A stretch of 64,000 nt of DNA from Nostoc sp. HK-01 (GTDB lineage: Bacteria > Cyanobacteriota > Cyanobacteriia > Cyanobacteriales > Nostocaceae), in the NCBI GenBank assembly GCA_003990705.1, contig AP018318.1, forward strand, positions 1,925,501 to 1,989,500. The letters are read 5' to 3'. Positions within the stretch are counted from its first letter, which is position 1; each line of letters opens with the position of its first letter. The notes beneath the pieces are model-generated. The model saw nothing but the letters and a program-made list of their open reading frames with translations, ran no database searches and was not told where the DNA came from. Of this stretch, positions 62,596 through 64,000 are shown in pieces. The translations under genes were made by a program, and so were the position numbers.

Positions 62596-63786
62596 ATGAA
62601 TATCAAACTATTTATCCAACGTTTAGAAGCCTTGCACAAACCTCTAGCAGATCTGTACCAAACTGCTAGTATTTTGCCTTGGATTCCTCCCGATATGCTA
62701 CCACAGGCTTTTCAAGAACTTTATAGTACTTCTAAGATGGTACAGTTAGCAGCAGAAGAACTATATCAACAAAATGAAGCTTTAAAAGAAACACAAAATT
62801 TACTAGAAACAGAACGCCAACATTACCAAGATTTATTCGAGTATGCACCAGATGGCTATTTAGTCACTAATCCAGAAGGTATTATTGAAAACGCTAACTT
62901 AACCGCTGCTAAACTGCTGAATATTTCCAGACAGTTTCTGATCGGCAAAGCAATGATTAACTTTGTTTGTCTAGAAGAACGACAGCACTTTCGCCATGAA
63001 CTCAATCAGCTACATCATACAGATAGAACCAAAGAGTTAGTTATTCGCTTGCAACAACGTCATGGCGAGTACTTTGATGCAGCCTTCACAGTTAAAGTAG
63101 TGCGGGATCAGCAGACTCAAGCTGTACATTTACTCTGGTTAATCCGGAATATTGGCGATCGCCAGCCAACAGAATTACAATCAGCCAAGAATTACAGCGA
63201 TTTGATTGAGAATCGCCCTAGATACAAACATTCTAAAGGCGAAAATATTTCTCTCAATAACTCTGTTGTTTGGTATATTTGTCGAGGTCTGGTCAAACTC
63301 AGCACCTTTAGTGAAACTGGCGAAGAAGTCTTGCTAGGGTTGGCAAAAACACAAATGGTATTTGGTTCTAGTATGACTTCTCTATCCATTTACCAAGCTA
63401 CAGCTTTATCAGATGTTGAGTTAGTACCAATTTACGCATCAGAAATATTAGTAACCCCAACACTTAGTCATACTTTATTACCCAAAATCAATCAGCGATT
63501 ACAACAGACAGAATCATTTTTAGTTATCTCTAAAAAACAATTAGTAGAAGACAGGTTGAACTATTTATTAGAGCTTTTGAAACAGGAAGTAGGTGAACAG
63601 ATAGAAAGTGGGACTCGCTTCAGCGTGCGCTTTACTCATGAAGATATAGCTAGTGCTTGCGGTACTACCAGAGTCACAATTACAAGATTGTTTGGTAAAT
63701 TACAACAACAAGGTTTAATTACGTTTGATGCCAAAAAACACATAATTTTGAAAAATTCAGAAGTCAGAATTCAGAAGTCAGAATAA
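62596..63786 (+). CDS. PAS-domain transcriptional regulator with CRP/FNR-type domains
   Basis: The protein has 396 residues. Residues about 60-80 are coiled coil. A PAS domain follows at about 75-190 (YQDLFEYAPDGYLVTNPEGI, NLTAAKLLNISRQFLIGK). Then a reduced cNMP-binding-like beta-roll (ICRGLVKLSTFSETGEEVLLG, VFGSSM) and a C-terminal CRP/FNR helix-turn-helix (FTHEDIASACGTTRVTITRL, FGKLQQQGLI). A sensor part thus sits directly on a DNA-binding part. The signal and target genes are unknown. The last nine or so residues (SEVRIQKSE) are encoded by the tandem repeat at 63751, so the true C-terminus may be an acquired tail. Confidence 0.88.
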   Translation: MNIKLFIQRLEALHKPLADLYQTASILPWIPPDMLPQAFQELYSTSKMVQLAAEELYQQNEALKETQNLLETERQHYQDLFEYAPDGYLVTNPEGIIENANLTAAKLLNISRQFLIGKAMINFVCLEERQHFRHELNQLHHTDRTKELVIRLQQRHGEYFDAAFTVKVVRDQQTQAVHLLWLIRNIGDRQPTELQSAKNYSDLIENRPRYKHSKGENISLNNSVVWYICRGLVKLSTFSETGEEVLLGLAKTQMVFGSSMTSLSIYQATALSDVELVPIYASEILVTPTLSHTLLPKINQRLQQTESFLVISKKQLVEDRLNYLLELLKQEVGEQIESGTRFSVRFTHEDIASACGTTRVTITRLFGKLQQQGLITFDAKKHIILKNSEVRIQKSE

Positions 63787-63790
63787 ATCA
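63751..63790. repeat. Tandem repeat forming the 3' end of the regulator gene
   Basis: TTCAGAAGTCAGAATTCAGA and further AGTCAGA units run through the last codons and stop of the upstream gene. Related to the CTTCAGA heptamers at 22581. Confidence 0.65.
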
Positions 63791-63803
63791 ATTACCAATT
63801 ACT

Positions 63804-64000
63804 ATGATTCCTCAACTGAAAACTCAACGCCTCATCCTGCGGGGGTTTTGTGAAGCAGACTTGGATGCTTACGCTGATATGTGCGCCCATCCAGAGGTAA
63901 TGCGCTATATCGGTGCTGGTCAACCTTTATCTCGTGAGGAGTCTTGGCGGAATATGGCTATGATAGTTGGTCATTGGCAACTGCGGGGCTATGGGTTGTG
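63804..64000 (+). CDS. GNAT-family N-acetyltransferase (5' part, cut by the right edge)
   Basis: The frame opens at ATG 63804 and stays open to the window edge (65 codons). MIPQLKTQRLILRGFCEADL, PEVMRYIGAGQPLSREESW and GHWQLRGYGL match the start of RimJ/RimL-type GNAT enzymes. These acetylate an amino group using acetyl-CoA; the acceptor cannot be told. The acetyl-CoA site lies beyond the window. Confidence 0.85.
   Translation, partial: MIPQLKTQRLILRGFCEADLDAYADMCAHPEVMRYIGAGQPLSREESWRNMAMIVGHWQLRGYGL

Noticed and set aside
62352-62639. Minus-strand frame overlapping the start of the PAS-CRP gene
   Set aside because: AT-rich, no ribosome-binding site and overlapping a well-supported gene.

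Overview
This window comes from a cyanobacterium, most likely a filamentous Nostocales species (Nostoc, Anabaena or Calothrix type). The evidence is direct. The HIP1 octamer GCGATCGC occurs throughout, and short tandem heptamer/octamer repeats sit between and inside genes. The gene set includes petG, a cytochrome-M-like protein, a CbiG-CobJ fusion, a PEP-CTERM protein and several families found mainly in cyanobacteria (DUF2949, DUF3370, DUF1517, giant Ser/Thr-kinase/AAA/GAF/histidine-kinase proteins). I saw no transposase, integrase, rRNA, tRNA or CRISPR array. The window looks like chromosomal backbone with accessory genes between housekeeping blocks.

Layout. 1-12.8 kb holds accessory and signalling genes: the N-terminal part of a giant kinase-ATPase running off the left edge, a one-module adenylation-thiolation-reductase NRPS, a seven-bladed WD40 protein with an unrecognised N-terminal half, a small secreted protein and a large RTX metzincin protease. 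13-18.1 kb: cbiG-cobJ fusion, a glycoside-hydrolase-like/pepsin-like fusion and tyrA. 18.3-21.5 kb: a probable three-gene operon (pentapeptide-repeat protein, DUF1517 protein, lipoprotein). 21.7-27.5 kb: rpsB-tsf-unknown-recG, with a structured rpsB leader and a tandem repeat read in frame inside recG. 27.6-44.2 kb: mixed metabolism and cell-surface genes (DUF192 lipoprotein, DUF2949 protein, class V aminotransferase, PEP-CTERM protein, acyltransferase, ABC exporter, CHAT protein, PpiC-type isomerase, cytM, petG, rsmD, hisH, peptidase C15-like protein, DUF3370 protein, Uma2 protein and unknowns). 44.5-50 kb: a complete 1795-residue kinase-ATPase-GAF-histidine kinase, paralogous to the one at the left edge.

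50.3-56.3 kb is a plus-strand run: histidine phosphatase, AstE/AspA-type zinc protein, MDR oxidoreductase, then arsM, a PiT-type phosphate transporter and arsS. The last three look like an arsenosugar-biosynthesis operon with an ion transporter placed between the two enzymes. Just downstream (56.43-56.70 kb) lie two tandem small-RNA-like units. They share a core resembling the CUCCUCACAC motif of the cyanobacterial sRNA Yfr1, and each ends in a terminator hairpin. I consider this pair the most interesting non-coding signal in the window. 56.8-64 kb: two glycosyltransferases, two secreted proteins of unknown function, a PAS-CRP-type regulator and the start of a GNAT acetyltransferase cut by the right edge.

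Dispersed repeats recur. One element of about 140 bp is present twice (16.9 and 59.2 kb), and one copy abuts the start codon of a gene. A hairpin element of about 80 bp is also present twice (12.85 and 56.76 kb). There is a 130-bp element with 14-bp terminal inverted repeats (28.4 kb), plus mosaic palindromic blocks at 24.8 and 62.0 kb. Several starts were moved downstream of the longest open frame because the extra codons fall in repeats or hairpins or use TTG. All functional calls are by eye from motifs; no database search was run.
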